A stretch of DNA of 27,203 nucleotides from Thermodesulfatator sp. (GCA_003978075.1 QOAM01000083.1:1-27203); one strand, 5' to 3'. Shown: positions 1 to 8,221, numbered from the stretch's first letter. Notes: generated from the letters alone by a model not told the origin. Program-made: numbers and translations.

Positions 1-1068
1 CAGGTATTCCAGCATCATCATCCCGGAAAGGATGAGGGAGGAGGGGTTGACCTTGTCCTGACCGGCGTATTTGGGGGCCGAACCGTGGGTGGCCTCAAAG
101 ACCGCGTAGCCGTCCCCGATGTTGGCCCCCGGGGCCATGCCCAGGCCTCCCACCTGCGCGGCCAGGGCGTCGGACATATAGTCGCCGTTCAGGTTGGGCA
201 GGGCCAGCACACTGTAGTCCGCCGGTCGCAGAAGGGCCCACTGGAACATGGCGTCGGCGATGCGATCCTTGATGACCACCACCCCTTCGGGCACCCCCTC
301 CGGATAGCGTTCGGAGACCTCCGCTTCGGGGACCGTGCGGTCCGCAAACTCCTCCCGGGCCAGCTCGTAGCCCCACTTGCAGAAGGCCCCCTCGGTGTAT
401 TTCATGATGTTTCCCTTGTGGACCAGGGTCACGCTGGGTTTCCTGTGGGAAAGGGCATACTGGATGGCCTTGCGCACCAGGCGCTTGGTCCCGAAGGGGC
501 TTATGGGTTTGACCCCGATCCCGGAGTCGGGCCGGATCTCCTTTCCGAGCTCCTCCCGGATAAATTCGATGAGCCGGCGGGCCTCCGAAGAGCCGGACTC
601 CCACTCGATCCCCGCATAGACGTCCTCGGTGTTTTCCCGAAAGACCACCATGTCTACCAGCTCGGGACGTTTAACTGGGCTCGGGGTCCCGGGGACCCAG
701 CGCACCGGCCGCACGCAGGCGTAAAGGTCAAGCACCTGGCGGATGGTCACGTTGAGGCTCCGGATACCTCCTCCCACCGGGGTAGTAAGCGGCCCCTTGA
801 TGGCCACCACGTGCTCCCGGATGGCCTGAAGGGTCTCCTCCGGAAGGTAAGAACCGGTGGCCTCCCGGGCCTTCTCCCCGGCCAGGATTTCCTTCCAGTG
901 GATGCGGCGCTTTCCGCCGTAGGCCTTCTCTACCGCGGCGTCCAGCACCCGTTTCATCACCGGGGTGATGTCCACCCCGATCCCGTCGCCCTCGATATAG
1001 GGAATTACGGGTTCTTCCGGCACCTGAAGGCTTCCGTCAGGGGCAAGGACGATCTTCTGGGGGGCCAT
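1..1068 (-). CDS. icd: Isocitrate dehydrogenase, NADP-type (3' end beyond window)
   Basis: Oxidative decarboxylation of isocitrate to 2-oxoglutarate in the cytoplasmic TCA cycle. I translated it by hand from ATG at 1068: 356 codons remain open to the window edge, and E. coli-type Icd has about 416, so roughly 60 C-terminal residues are missing. The substrate loop SLNVTIR (Ser104, Asn106, Arg110) matches the Ser113/Asn115/Arg119 phosphate-and-isocitrate site of E. coli Icd. ENTEDVYAG carries the catalytic Tyr151 and LVHKGN the catalytic Lys218. HGSAPKYAGQDKVNP (from about residue 328) has the Lys-Tyr pair that family knowledge links to NADP rather than NAD. The start is preceded by a strong GGAGG. 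The gene diverges from the uracil-DNA glycosylase gene. The family call is secure; cofactor preference is inferred from the Lys-Tyr pair. Confidence 0.95.
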   Translation of the reverse strand, partial: MAPQKIVLAPDGSLQVPEEPVIPYIEGDGIGVDITPVMKRVLDAAVEKAYGGKRRIHWKEILAGEKAREATGSYLPEETLQAIREHVVAIKGPLTTPVGGGIRSLNVTIRQVLDLYACVRPVRWVPGTPSPVKRPELVDMVVFRENTEDVYAGIEWESGSSEARRLIEFIREELGKEIRPDSGIGVKPISPFGTKRLVRKAIQYALSHRKPSVTLVHKGNIMKYTEGAFCKWGYELAREEFADRTVPEAEVSERYPEGVPEGVVVIKDRIADAMFQWALLRPADYSVLALPNLNGDYMSDALAAQVGGLGMAPGANIGDGYAVFEATHGSAPKYAGQDKVNPSSLILSGMMMLEYL

Positions 1069-1128
1069 CTTTCCCTCCTCGCCGAAACTTTGAAGGCTAT
1101 GGCATTCCTACCGCAAAAGGTTCAGCTT

Positions 1129-1134
1129 TACAAT
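1129..1134 (+). promoter_or_regulatory. Possible -10 box for the glycosylase operon
   Basis: TACAAT lies in the icd/glycosylase divergent gap, about 28 bases before GTG 1162, which would leave a leader of roughly 20 nt. No good -35 is seen at 16-18 bp upstream, so this is a weak call. It would favour the GTG 1162 start over ATG 1099. Confidence 0.3.
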
Positions 1135-1161
1135 CCCTTGCCGGCGACTAAACTGGAAAAC

Positions 1162-1836
1162 GTGAGGGAGTTTTTACAGCTGGTAGGTTCTTACCTAGCG
1201 TACTTGCAGGCCTTAGGAATAGAAGAAATGCCCGCCTGGCCGGAGATCAAGAGTTTTCTGGAGCTTGATCCCCTGGTCCCCACCACCCTGGAGGAATTAG
1301 AGGCGGAAATTCGGCGCTGTCGCAAGTGTCCTCTTCACCGCACACGCACTCAGGCCGTACCTGGTGAGGGCCCCTGTCCTTCAGAGATCATGTTGGTGGG
1401 GGAGGCCCCAGGGCGGGAAGAGGACTTGGAGGGACGTCCCTTCGTGGGAGCAGCGGGAAAGTTGCTAGGGAAGATGCTATCAGCTATCGGGCTTAGCCGG
1501 GAAGAAGTTTACATCACTAATGTGGTCAAGTGTCGGCCTCCAGGGAACCGCACTCCGGAGGCCGAGGAGCTTCAGGCCTGTCGTCCTTATTTGGCCCGCC
1601 AGATCCGGCTGGTGAAACCGCGAGCAATTTTGGCCTTAGGGGCGGTGGCCGCTCGCAGTCTTCTCCTCCAACAAGTCCCTTTATCTAGGCTCCGAGGAAG
1701 ACCCTACGAGATAGACGGCATCCGCGTGGTGGTCTCCTATCATCCGGCTTATCTCTTGCGAAACCCTGCGGCTAAAAAGGCTGCCTGGGAGGACTTGCAA
1801 CTCTTTCGGAGCCTCCTTTCTGGAGGAGCCCGGTGA
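1162..1836 (+). CDS. Family 4 uracil-DNA glycosylase (Fe-S, thermophile type)
   Basis: Removes uracil from DNA as the first step of base-excision repair. With GTG 1162 as start it is 224 residues. Four cysteines, C53-x2-C56, C124 and C140, are the spacing of the family's [4Fe-4S] ligands. Motif A is GEAPGREED (80-88) and motif B is HPAYLLR (194-200), the uracil-binding and catalytic loops. The open frame runs far upstream antisense to icd, but that part is a shadow. An in-frame ATG at 1099 is possible, although its GAAGG lies only two bases away, whereas GTG 1162 gives the usual family N-terminus. The stop overlaps the start of the NfeD gene (GTGA), so the two are probably co-translated. Family 4 enzymes are common in thermophiles. 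The start is the only doubtful point. Confidence 0.92.
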   Translation: MREFLQLVGSYLAYLQALGIEEMPAWPEIKSFLELDPLVPTTLEELEAEIRRCRKCPLHRTRTQAVPGEGPCPSEIMLVGEAPGREEDLEGRPFVGAAGKLLGKMLSAIGLSREEVYITNVVKCRPPGNRTPEAEELQACRPYLARQIRLVKPRAILALGAVAARSLLLQQVPLSRLRGRPYEIDGIRVVVSYHPAYLLRNPAAKKAAWEDLQLFRSLLSGGAR

Positions 1837-3110
1837 AAAGTCTCCTCGTGGTGCTTCTCTGGGTAGGGCTGTCGCGTCCTGTACAGGCTGCTCCGCGGCC
1901 CCTCCTTTTAGTAAAGCTGGACGACGCCATCACCCCGGTTTCGGCCAATTTCCTTTTGGAAAGCCTGGCGGAGGCCCGTCAAAGGGGCTGCCAAGCGGTG
2001 ATCTGGGAGATCGATACCCCGGGAGGGCTGGTAGAGTCCACCCGCAAGATCGTCAAGGCCATGCTTTCTTCGCCGATCCCGGTGGTGGTTTATGTAGCCC
2101 CGGCCGGGGCCCGAGCGGCTTCTGCGGGAACCTTTATTGTTCTCGCTTCGCACCTGGCGGCCATGGCCCCGGGGACCCATCTGGGGGCGGCCCATCCGGT
2201 AACTCTTACCGGACAAAAGATGGACAAAAAGACCCTACAAAAGATCGAAAACGACCTCGTGGCCTGGGCCCGGAGTCTAGCCCGGTTGCGGGGACGCAAT
2301 GAGGACTTTGCTCGGAAGGCGGTCCTGGAGAGCCAGACCCTCACCGCAGAGGAGGCCCTCAAGGAACATGTGGTGGAGATCCTGGCCTCCGATCTCCAAG
2401 ACCTGCTTCGAAAAATGGATGGCCGCACGCTCCGTCTTCTCCAGGAGAAAGTCATCCTGCACACCGAGGGAGCGGTCCTTATTCCCTTTCGCGAGGATCT
2501 CAAGACCCGTATCCTGCGTATCTTGGCCCACCCTCAGGTGGCCTATTTTCTCTTGATGCTGGGGCTGGCTGGACTCTATTTCGAGCTTTCCCATCCCGGG
2601 GCCGTACTCCCTGGAGTACTCGGGGCCGTGGGGCTGGTCCTGGCCCTCTTCGCCTTACAAATTCTTCCGGTAAATTATGCCGGGCTGATTCTTATCCTTC
2701 TGGCGGCCCTTCTCTACTTTCTGGAGATCAAGATCGCTAGTTATGGACTCCTGGCGCTGGCTGCCACTATCTGCCTCCTTCTGGGTTCCCTCATGCTTTT
2801 CGGGAGGAATCCCCCGGGGCTGCGTCTCTCTTACGGATTTTTACTTCCGGTGGTGGGGGTGGTAAGCCTCTTTTTCCTCACGGTGACCTATCTAGCAGCC
2901 CGGGCCTTAAGGCGGCGGCCCATTTCTGGGGCCGAGGGGCTCCTAGGTCAGGAAGGACAGACCTTGACCGAGGTAGGGCCTGAAGGAGGGGAAATTTTCG
3001 TTTGCGGAGAGATCTGGCGGGCTGAAGCCGAGAGGGTCATTCCTCCTCGCACTCCAGTGCGCGTAGTGGCGCAAAAGGGACTAAAAGTGCGCGTAGAACC
3101 TTTAAAGTGA
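1833..3110 (+). CDS. NfeD-family membrane-bound serine protease (ClpP-class, long form)
   Basis: A membrane protease of the NfeD1b/PH1510 type, probably involved in membrane protein quality control. Residues 1-20 form a signal peptide ending QAA. The ClpP-like domain follows (about 25-225) with the nucleophile Ser97 in AASAGT and a candidate catalytic Lys137, which match the Ser97/Lys138 dyad known for the archaeal PH1510 protease. DTPGGLV (61-67) is the substrate-strand motif. Four to five hydrophobic segments span about 235-360, and a C-terminal NfeD OB-fold domain covers about 370-425. The GTG start overlaps the upstream stop by four bases. Long NfeD genes usually sit beside a stomatin/slipin gene; none is seen here. 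The family call is secure; substrate is unknown. Confidence 0.9.
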   Translation: MKSLLVVLLWVGLSRPVQAAPRPLLLVKLDDAITPVSANFLLESLAEARQRGCQAVIWEIDTPGGLVESTRKIVKAMLSSPIPVVVYVAPAGARAASAGTFIVLASHLAAMAPGTHLGAAHPVTLTGQKMDKKTLQKIENDLVAWARSLARLRGRNEDFARKAVLESQTLTAEEALKEHVVEILASDLQDLLRKMDGRTLRLLQEKVILHTEGAVLIPFREDLKTRILRILAHPQVAYFLLMLGLAGLYFELSHPGAVLPGVLGAVGLVLALFALQILPVNYAGLILILLAALLYFLEIKIASYGLLALAATICLLLGSLMLFGRNPPGLRLSYGFLLPVVGVVSLFFLTVTYLAARALRRRPISGAEGLLGQEGQTLTEVGPEGGEIFVCGEIWRAEAERVIPPRTPVRVVAQKGLKVRVEPLK

Positions 3111-3125
3111 GATTTCCGAAAAAGT

Positions 3126-3917
3126 ATGAACTTGATGGGAAGTGAGGGCGAGCTTCAACGAAACTTAAAGAACGTGGGTGTGGAAAAGGTTGCGTTGTTT
3201 GGAGGGAGGCTGGAAATCTTCCAACCCCGGAGGGGGTATCGTTTTTCCCTGGAGGCCCTCCTCGTGGCCGGCTTCGTGCGTCTGCGGGGCCGGGAGCGGG
3301 TGCTGGACCTGGGAGCGGGATGCGGGGTGATTGCCGCGGTTCTGGCCCTGCGCTATCCGGCCGCCAGGATAGTGGCCCTGGAGATCCAAGAGATCCTCGT
3401 GCGGGCTCTCGGACTTACCGTACAGGAAAACGACCTCCGGGCTCGGGTCTTTCCGGTGAGGGGGGACCTGCGGCGGCTTCCTTTAAAGGCCGGTTGCTTT
3501 GAAGCCGTGGTGGCCCATCCCCCCTTCAAACCCCCGCAAAGCGGGCGTATTCCTCCGGAGACCTCCCACCTCCTGGCACGTACGGAGATCCTGGCCAGCC
3601 TAGAGGACTTCCTCCAGGCCGCCCGTCGGGCCCTCAAGACCGGAGGCCGCCTTTTCATGATCCACACGGCCCTGCGGCTTGCGGAGGTATTGGCAGAGCT
3701 GCGTCACCGGGACCTGGCCCCCCGGAGACTGCGCCTGGTGCATCCCGCTCCCGGAGAAGAAGCCCGTTTTTTCCTGGTGGAAGCCGTGGCCGGCGGCCGC
3801 TGCGAGACCCGGGTGGAACCCCCGCTCTACCTCCACCAGAGTCCAGGAGGAGCGTATTCACCGGAACTCAAGTACTTTTTCGAGCGGCCTGAAGAAGGGT
3901 TCGGCCCCAGGCCCTAA
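3126..3917 (+). CDS. TrmN6-like SAM-dependent methyltransferase
   Basis: Resembles the YfiC/TrmN6 family, which makes m6A37 in tRNA1(Val) in E. coli. The N-terminal GYRFSLEALLVAGF (38-51) is the family's substrate-side motif. Motif I DLGAGCG (61-67) binds SAM. The catalytic motif IV, normally NPPY or NPPF, is HPPF here (131-134), so the catalytic Asn is replaced by His. A conserved SGR...E...AR tract follows it. The start is uncertain: ATG 3126 gives 263 residues, but GTG codons near 3175-3181 would give a more typical family N-terminus, and no clear ribosome site decides it. Its 3' end overlaps the convergent DciA-like gene by 50 bp. Being a methyltransferase of this family is well supported; the tRNA target is inferred, and the changed motif could mean altered or lost activity. 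Confidence 0.8.
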   Translation: MNLMGSEGELQRNLKNVGVEKVALFGGRLEIFQPRRGYRFSLEALLVAGFVRLRGRERVLDLGAGCGVIAAVLALRYPAARIVALEIQEILVRALGLTVQENDLRARVFPVRGDLRRLPLKAGCFEAVVAHPPFKPPQSGRIPPETSHLLARTEILASLEDFLQAARRALKTGGRLFMIHTALRLAEVLAELRHRDLAPRRLRLVHPAPGEEARFFLVEAVAGGRCETRVEPPLYLHQSPGGAYSPELKYFFERPEEGFGPRP

Positions 3918-4314
3918 AGGCCTCCCGCAATTCCGGATCTTCGATCACCTGGACCGCGGCCTCTAGCCTTCTTTCCTCTTCCGGCCTTAAAGGGGGGCGC
4001 CACCCCCTTCGGGAGCGAGATCTCCGCGGAGGCCGGGCTATCTTAAAGCGAATCTCCCGGAAAAGGGGCTCTCCGGCTCGCTGGTTGAGGAGATGGAGAA
4101 GACGGGGTGTCTCAAAGCGTAAGGCGGTGGCCCAGAGGGAGTCCGTAACCCCCAAGATGAGCCTACCGTGAGCAAAAGAAAGTGGCCAGGTGCGGGAGGC
4201 TACCTCCGGTCCCACGAGCTCCTCCCAATCAAAAAGGACCTCCCAGGCTCGCAGACGCTCCCGCCAACCGGGAAGAGAAGAAAGCCGGGCCAGGACTTCT
4301 CCCAAGGCCTCCAC
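3868..4314 (-). CDS. DciA-like (DUF721) protein
   Basis: A 148-residue basic protein of the DUF721/DciA family, whose members load or recruit the replicative helicase DnaB in bacteria lacking DnaC. The N-terminal half (about 1-85) has the family pattern of a Trp-rich helix, WEELVGPEVASRTWPLSF, then a short strand segment, GRLILGVTDSLWA. The C-terminal half is an Arg-rich region and a helix. It starts at GTG one base after the stop of the phosphomannomutase gene, with a GGGAGG site inside that gene's end, so it is the third cistron of the recJ operon. That places a replication-linked factor with a recombination nuclease. The 3' end overlaps the opposing methyltransferase gene by 50 bp. Helicase-loading function is inferred from the family. 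Confidence 0.78.
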   Translation of the reverse strand: MEALGEVLARLSSLPGWRERLRAWEVLFDWEELVGPEVASRTWPLSFAHGRLILGVTDSLWATALRFETPRLLHLLNQRAGEPLFREIRFKIARPPRRSRSRRGWRPPLRPEEERRLEAAVQVIEDPELREAFRAWGRTLLQAARKST

Positions 4315-4315
4315 C

Positions 4316-5680
4316 CTAAAGGGCCTCCCTTACCTCTTTCAACTTGGACTCCAGGAAACTCCGGATCTCGGAAAGACGCTCCGGGCTGCGGGCCTCGAAG
4401 CGCAACACCAGGACCGGCTGGGTGTTGGAGGCCCGCACCAGCCCCCAGCCGTCGGGGAAGACCACCCGGGCCCCGTCCACATCGATCACCTCAAGCCCCT
4501 CTTCCTTTAGCTTTCGGGTAAGTCGGTGTACCACCTCGAATTTGATCTCCTCCGGGCATTCCACGCGGATCTCCGGGGTGCTGTAAGTCTCAGGGAGCCG
4601 GGCCCTCCAGGCCGAGAGGGGTTCGGAACGCTCGGAAAGGATCTCCGCCAGACGCAGACTGGCGTAAACTCCGTCGTCGAAGCCGAACCAGCGGTCGGCA
4701 AAGAAGATGTGCCCGCTCATCTCCCCGGCCAGCAAGGCCCCGGTCTCCTTCATCTTGCCCTTGATGAGGGAGTGGCCGGTCTTCCACATGAGGGGTCGGC
4801 CTCCTAGCCGCTCGATCTCCTCGTACATTACTTGCGAACACTTGACCTCCCCGATGATGGTGGCTCCAGGATGTTCCGCAAGCACCTTTTCCGCAAAGAG
4901 GATAAGAAGTTGATCCCCCCAGAGGATTTCTCCCTTTTCGTCCACCACTCCCAGCCGGTCGCCGTCACCATCGTAGCCCACCCCGAGGTCTGCCCCGATC
5001 TGCAGCACCTTCTCCCTCAACATCTGGAGATTTTCCGGAACCACCGGGTCAGGATGGTGATGAGGGAAGGTCCCGTCCACCTCGCAGAAAAGACAGGTGA
5101 CCTCGCAGCCCAAGCGTTCAAAGACCTCCGGGGCCGTGAGGGCACAGACCCCGTTTCCCGGATCTAGCACCACTTTTAAGGGACGGGCCAGTCGAATGTT
5201 CTTTACTAGGTATTCCTTGTAAGGTGCAAGGGCCTCGAGTTCGCTAAGCTCCCCGGAACCTTCCTCGAAGTCCTCTTTCTCGATCAAATCATGAAGGGCC
5301 CGGATCTGTGGTCCGTAAAGGGTTTCTTTTCCCACGCAGAGCTTGAGCCCGTTCATATCCGGGGGATTGTGAGAGCCGGTGACCTGTATACCCCCATCGT
5401 AGCCCTCAAAATAATGTAAGGCGAAGTACATCACCGGGGTGGGGGTGAGCCCGATATTGGCCACGGAGACTCCGGTCGAAAGGATGCCCTCGATCAGGGC
5501 CTGCTGGAGCTCTGGGCTGGAGAGACGCCCGTCTCGACCACAGATCACCCTTCGCCCTCCCCTGCGCCGGATAACCGTCCCGTAAGCCCGCCCCAGGAGC
5601 CTCAACACCTCGGGAGTAAAGTCTTGGTCCACCTTCCCCCGGATATCGTATTCCCGAAAAATGTAAGGACTGACCTTCAT
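4316..5680 (-). CDS. manB: Phosphomannomutase / phosphoglucomutase
   Basis: Interconverts the 1- and 6-phosphates of mannose and glucose, supplying sugar nucleotides for LPS and polysaccharide. The 454-residue length is typical of AlgC/ManB enzymes. Seen in order: the N-terminal FREYDIRG; the active-site phosphoserine loop TGSHNPP with Ser103; the magnesium loop DGDGDR (237-242); the sugar-binding loop GEMSGH (319-324); and the phosphate-binding loop RASNTQPVLVLRFEA near 420-434. ATG 5680 has a GGAGG seven bases away. The gene lies between recJ and the DciA-like gene in one operon. Whether mannose or glucose phosphate is the main substrate cannot be read from sequence. Confidence 0.93.
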   Translation of the reverse strand: MKVSPYIFREYDIRGKVDQDFTPEVLRLLGRAYGTVIRRRGGRRVICGRDGRLSSPELQQALIEGILSTGVSVANIGLTPTPVMYFALHYFEGYDGGIQVTGSHNPPDMNGLKLCVGKETLYGPQIRALHDLIEKEDFEEGSGELSELEALAPYKEYLVKNIRLARPLKVVLDPGNGVCALTAPEVFERLGCEVTCLFCEVDGTFPHHHPDPVVPENLQMLREKVLQIGADLGVGYDGDGDRLGVVDEKGEILWGDQLLILFAEKVLAEHPGATIIGEVKCSQVMYEEIERLGGRPLMWKTGHSLIKGKMKETGALLAGEMSGHIFFADRWFGFDDGVYASLRLAEILSERSEPLSAWRARLPETYSTPEIRVECPEEIKFEVVHRLTRKLKEEGLEVIDVDGARVVFPDGWGLVRASNTQPVLVLRFEARSPERLSEIRSFLESKLKEVREAL

Positions 5681-5723
5681 CTCTTACCTCCTCAGACCTC
5701 TGCGAAATCTTATGGCTTTTTTC

Positions 5724-7457
5724 CTAACCCAATCTCTTTTTGAGATCCTTTATGCGAAGCTCCAGATAGCGCTGGCCTTGAAAGTCGGAAAAGACGGGAC
5801 TGGCTGCCAGCCACAAACCACCCCCTTCTAACAAGGATAAGGACTTTTCTCCCAGATTGAAGCCGATGGCCGAAAGTCCGGCACCCTCCTGCCAGAGGGT
5901 AAAACGGAGGTGTTTCTCCCCTACCAGCCGGGCTCCCCGCACTTCAAAGTCCGAAAGGGCCAAGACCGGCTCGGGATTGCCCGGTCCGAAGGGGCCCAGG
6001 CGCTCGAAGGTCTCCAAGAAGTCCGGTTTCAGGAGTTCTCCCACCCGGGCCGTGGCCTCCAGCTCCAGTCGAGGGGCGAGCTCCTCCAGGGAAAGGCCCT
6101 TTTCCGCCAATATTTCCTCTACGGCCTTTCCCAAGGACCGCCCAAAGGCCTCTTCCTTCTCTAGGGAGAGCTTCACCCCTCCGGCTGCCGGGTGTCCCCC
6201 GAAGGAGAGAAGATCCTCCCGCGCCCGCCGAAAGGCCTCATAAAGATCCACCTCCGGAACGCTTCTCCCTGAACCCTTCAAGATCTCTCCCTTGCGGGCC
6301 AGAAGGACCACCGGGCGATAGAGTTCTTCCACCAGCTTGCTGGCTACCAGGCCCAGCACCCCCAGGGGCCAGTCTCCGGAAAGGACCACCGCCGGGGGGA
6401 TGCGGTCCAAGACCGCCAGCTTTTCCCGGGCCTCGCGGAGCACCGCCTCCTCCACCCTCTGGCGTTCCGCGTTGCAACGGTTGAGCTCCTGGGCCAATTC
6501 CTCAGCCTGGGCCGGATCCTCGGTTACCAGAAGCTGAAAGGCCGGAAGGGCCTCTCCTAGACGGCCCGCGGCGTTGAGGCGCGGAGCCAGGCGGAAGGAG
6601 ATCTCCTCCGGCCCCACGACCCCGTTTACCCCGGAGACCCTTTTCAGGGCCTGAAGGCCAGGCCTTTGGGTTTCGGAGAGTTCTTGAAGCCCGAAAAAGG
6701 TGATAAGACGGTTTTCCCCCCGCAGGGGGACCATGTCAGCCACCGTGGCCAGGGCCGCCAGATCCAGGTAGCGCCGGAGATTGGGCACGGGATTCGGGCC
6801 GAAGAAGCCCTGCTCGTAGAGGTACTTTCTCAAGGCCCGCACCAGGGCCAGGGCCACGCCTGCCCCGCAAAGATCGTAAAAGGGAGAGCTTTGAGGGGTG
6901 CGTTTTCCCGTGACCACGGCCTCGGCCGAAGGAAGGGAGGGAGGTAGCTCGTGGTGATCGGTCACAATCACCGAAAGCCCTAGCCGTCGGGCCTCGGCCA
7001 CGGCCTCATGCGCGGTGATTCCACAGTCCACGGTGACCACCAGGCGTACCCCTTCTTCCCGGAGGTAGGGCAGGAGCCGAGCGTGGAATCCGTAGCCTTC
7101 GCGCTCCCGATGGGGGAAAACGACCTTCGCCCGGGCCCCGATTTCCCGGAGAAAGGTATAAAGGATAGCTGTCCCGCAGAGACCGTCGGCGTCATAGTCA
7201 CCGTAAAGGCCTACGGGACGCCCGGCCTGAATCTCCCGGGCCAATAAGCGTACCGCCTCTAGCATATCTGGAATCTCGAAGGGGTCGGCAAAGTCTGTAA
7301 GACGGGGGTAGAGGAAGGAGTGGGCCTCCGCGGGATCGCTCAGGCCGCGATTGGCCAGAAAGATGGCCAGGAGCCGGGGAAAGCCTCCTTCGCGCCGTAG
7401 AACCTCCACGGACTCCGGCGGGGGGAGGCGAAAGATCCAGCGCCAAGACCTTTCCAT
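5724..7457 (-). CDS. recJ: Single-strand DNA 5'-3' exonuclease RecJ
   Basis: Degrades single-stranded DNA 5' to 3' in recombination, mismatch repair and fork processing. From ATG 7457 it is 577 residues, the usual RecJ size. DHH-phosphoesterase motifs are intact: DYDADG (87-92), VDCG (143-146) and DHHE (167-170), all carrying manganese ligands. The DHHA1 motif SFGGHPAAGG follows near residue 400, and an OB-fold C-terminus ends the protein. The frame is open from a TTG at 7469, but that TTG lies over the Shine-Dalgarno GGAGGAGG that serves ATG 7457, so I chose the ATG. First gene of a recJ - manB - DciA-like operon and divergent from the DUF4911-like gene. A TTGACA at about 7492-7497 (minus strand) could be a -35 box, but no -10 partner is convincing. 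Confidence 0.96.
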   Translation of the reverse strand: MERSWRWIFRLPPPESVEVLRREGGFPRLLAIFLANRGLSDPAEAHSFLYPRLTDFADPFEIPDMLEAVRLLAREIQAGRPVGLYGDYDADGLCGTAILYTFLREIGARAKVVFPHREREGYGFHARLLPYLREEGVRLVVTVDCGITAHEAVAEARRLGLSVIVTDHHELPPSLPSAEAVVTGKRTPQSSPFYDLCGAGVALALVRALRKYLYEQGFFGPNPVPNLRRYLDLAALATVADMVPLRGENRLITFFGLQELSETQRPGLQALKRVSGVNGVVGPEEISFRLAPRLNAAGRLGEALPAFQLLVTEDPAQAEELAQELNRCNAERQRVEEAVLREAREKLAVLDRIPPAVVLSGDWPLGVLGLVASKLVEELYRPVVLLARKGEILKGSGRSVPEVDLYEAFRRAREDLLSFGGHPAAGGVKLSLEKEEAFGRSLGKAVEEILAEKGLSLEELAPRLELEATARVGELLKPDFLETFERLGPFGPGNPEPVLALSDFEVRGARLVGEKHLRFTLWQEGAGLSAIGFNLGEKSLSLLEGGGLWLAASPVFSDFQGQRYLELRIKDLKKRLG

Positions 7458-7500
7458 ACCCTCCTCCAAGCCTCTCAGATCCGTGATATCCTGTCAAGGG

Positions 7501-7743
7501 ATGGAGGGCCCGCTGGAAAGTTCTCGGGTGAAGATTCGGGTGCATACCCGGAGATTGGCCTTCTTAAGGTATGTGCTCGAGGGGTGTGGGCACCTAGCCC
7601 TCCCGGTGACCCTCGCTCCCCAGGAAGGGCTGGTGGAACTCCTCCTCTCCCCGGGGGAGGAGCCCCGGTGGGAGGCCCTCTGGGAGGACCTAGCCTCTTG
7701 GGTCAACGGCCAGCCTGTCCGAACTCGAACTCCACCAGACTGA
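7501..7743 (+). CDS. DUF4911-like small protein
   Basis: An 80-residue protein that I match, from memory of the family pattern, to DUF4911, small proteins of unknown function common in deltaproteobacteria-like genomes. The matching stretch is the middle, with the pattern I/L-A-F-L-R-Y-V-L-E-G followed by a strand, then GLVELLLSPG and a short amphipathic helix EALWEDLASW. ATG 7501 lies only 43 bp from the recJ start on the other strand; an in-frame GTG at 7528 with a GGAAAG seven bases upstream is an alternative start. Its last 41 bp overlap the end of the convergent FliL-like gene. No function can be assigned. Confidence 0.65.
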   Translation: MEGPLESSRVKIRVHTRRLAFLRYVLEGCGHLALPVTLAPQEGLVELLLSPGEEPRWEALWEDLASWVNGQPVRTRTPPD

Positions 7744-8221
7744 CCTCTTTCACCTGAGGGCCGTAAAAAAAGGTTATGCGGCTAGCCAAGGCCTCCTTGA
7801 AGCGTCTTACCCCGTCTCGGCGTTGGAGGTCCTGATAAGGGAAGGCTTGGAGGGTGTCCAGGATCAAGGTAGCCAGCTTTCCGCGGTGGGTCTCCAGATA
7901 ATAGGCCGCCTTCCGGTTGGGGGCCTCGACTACCACGCTTACCCGCACGTATCTCCCGGGAGGGGCGTTCCGGGGCGAGGCCACAATGTCTTCAATAAGG
8001 ACCTGAGTAGGGGTGAGCCGCCGCCGGAGATCCTGCAGGGCCCGGCGAGAGGCCCTCTCTTTAAGCACATCAAAGGGCAAGGCCCGGATCATGGAAAGGG
8101 GCTCCCCGGAAGGTCGGCGCAGGCGAACCAAAAAGTTCTTTACCGAAGTCCACTTAAAGACCAGAAGGAGGACGACGCTCACCAAAAAGAGGAGGGAGAA
8201 GACCTTAAGGTAGCGGTTCAT
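7703..8221 (-). CDS. FliL-like single-pass membrane protein
   Basis: A 172-residue protein with a short N-terminal basic tail, one transmembrane helix (about 8-22) and a periplasmic domain. The pattern RYVRVSVVVE (near 103-112), a helix where FliL has its 'R..I...L' segment (KLATLILDTL), then RFKEALASRI and a final strand, resembles flagellar FliL, which binds MotA/MotB stators and contains a stomatin-like fold. No flagellar gene is present in the window. I chose ATG 8221, which overlaps the end of aroC by 17 bp and puts a positive tail before the helix, giving the expected topology; upstream starts lie inside aroC. Third gene of murJ - aroC. The family assignment is by pattern only, and a non-flagellar envelope role is equally possible. 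Confidence 0.68.
   Translation of the reverse strand: MNRYLKVFSLLFLVSVVLLLVFKWTSVKNFLVRLRRPSGEPLSMIRALPFDVLKERASRRALQDLRRRLTPTQVLIEDIVASPRNAPPGRYVRVSVVVEAPNRKAAYYLETHRGKLATLILDTLQAFPYQDLQRRDGVRRFKEALASRITFFYGPQVKEVSLVEFEFGQAGR

Noticed and set aside
85..1161. Upstream extension of the uracil-DNA glycosylase frame
   Set aside because: It runs antisense through icd, and the resulting sequence has no domain; the family protein starts near 1162.
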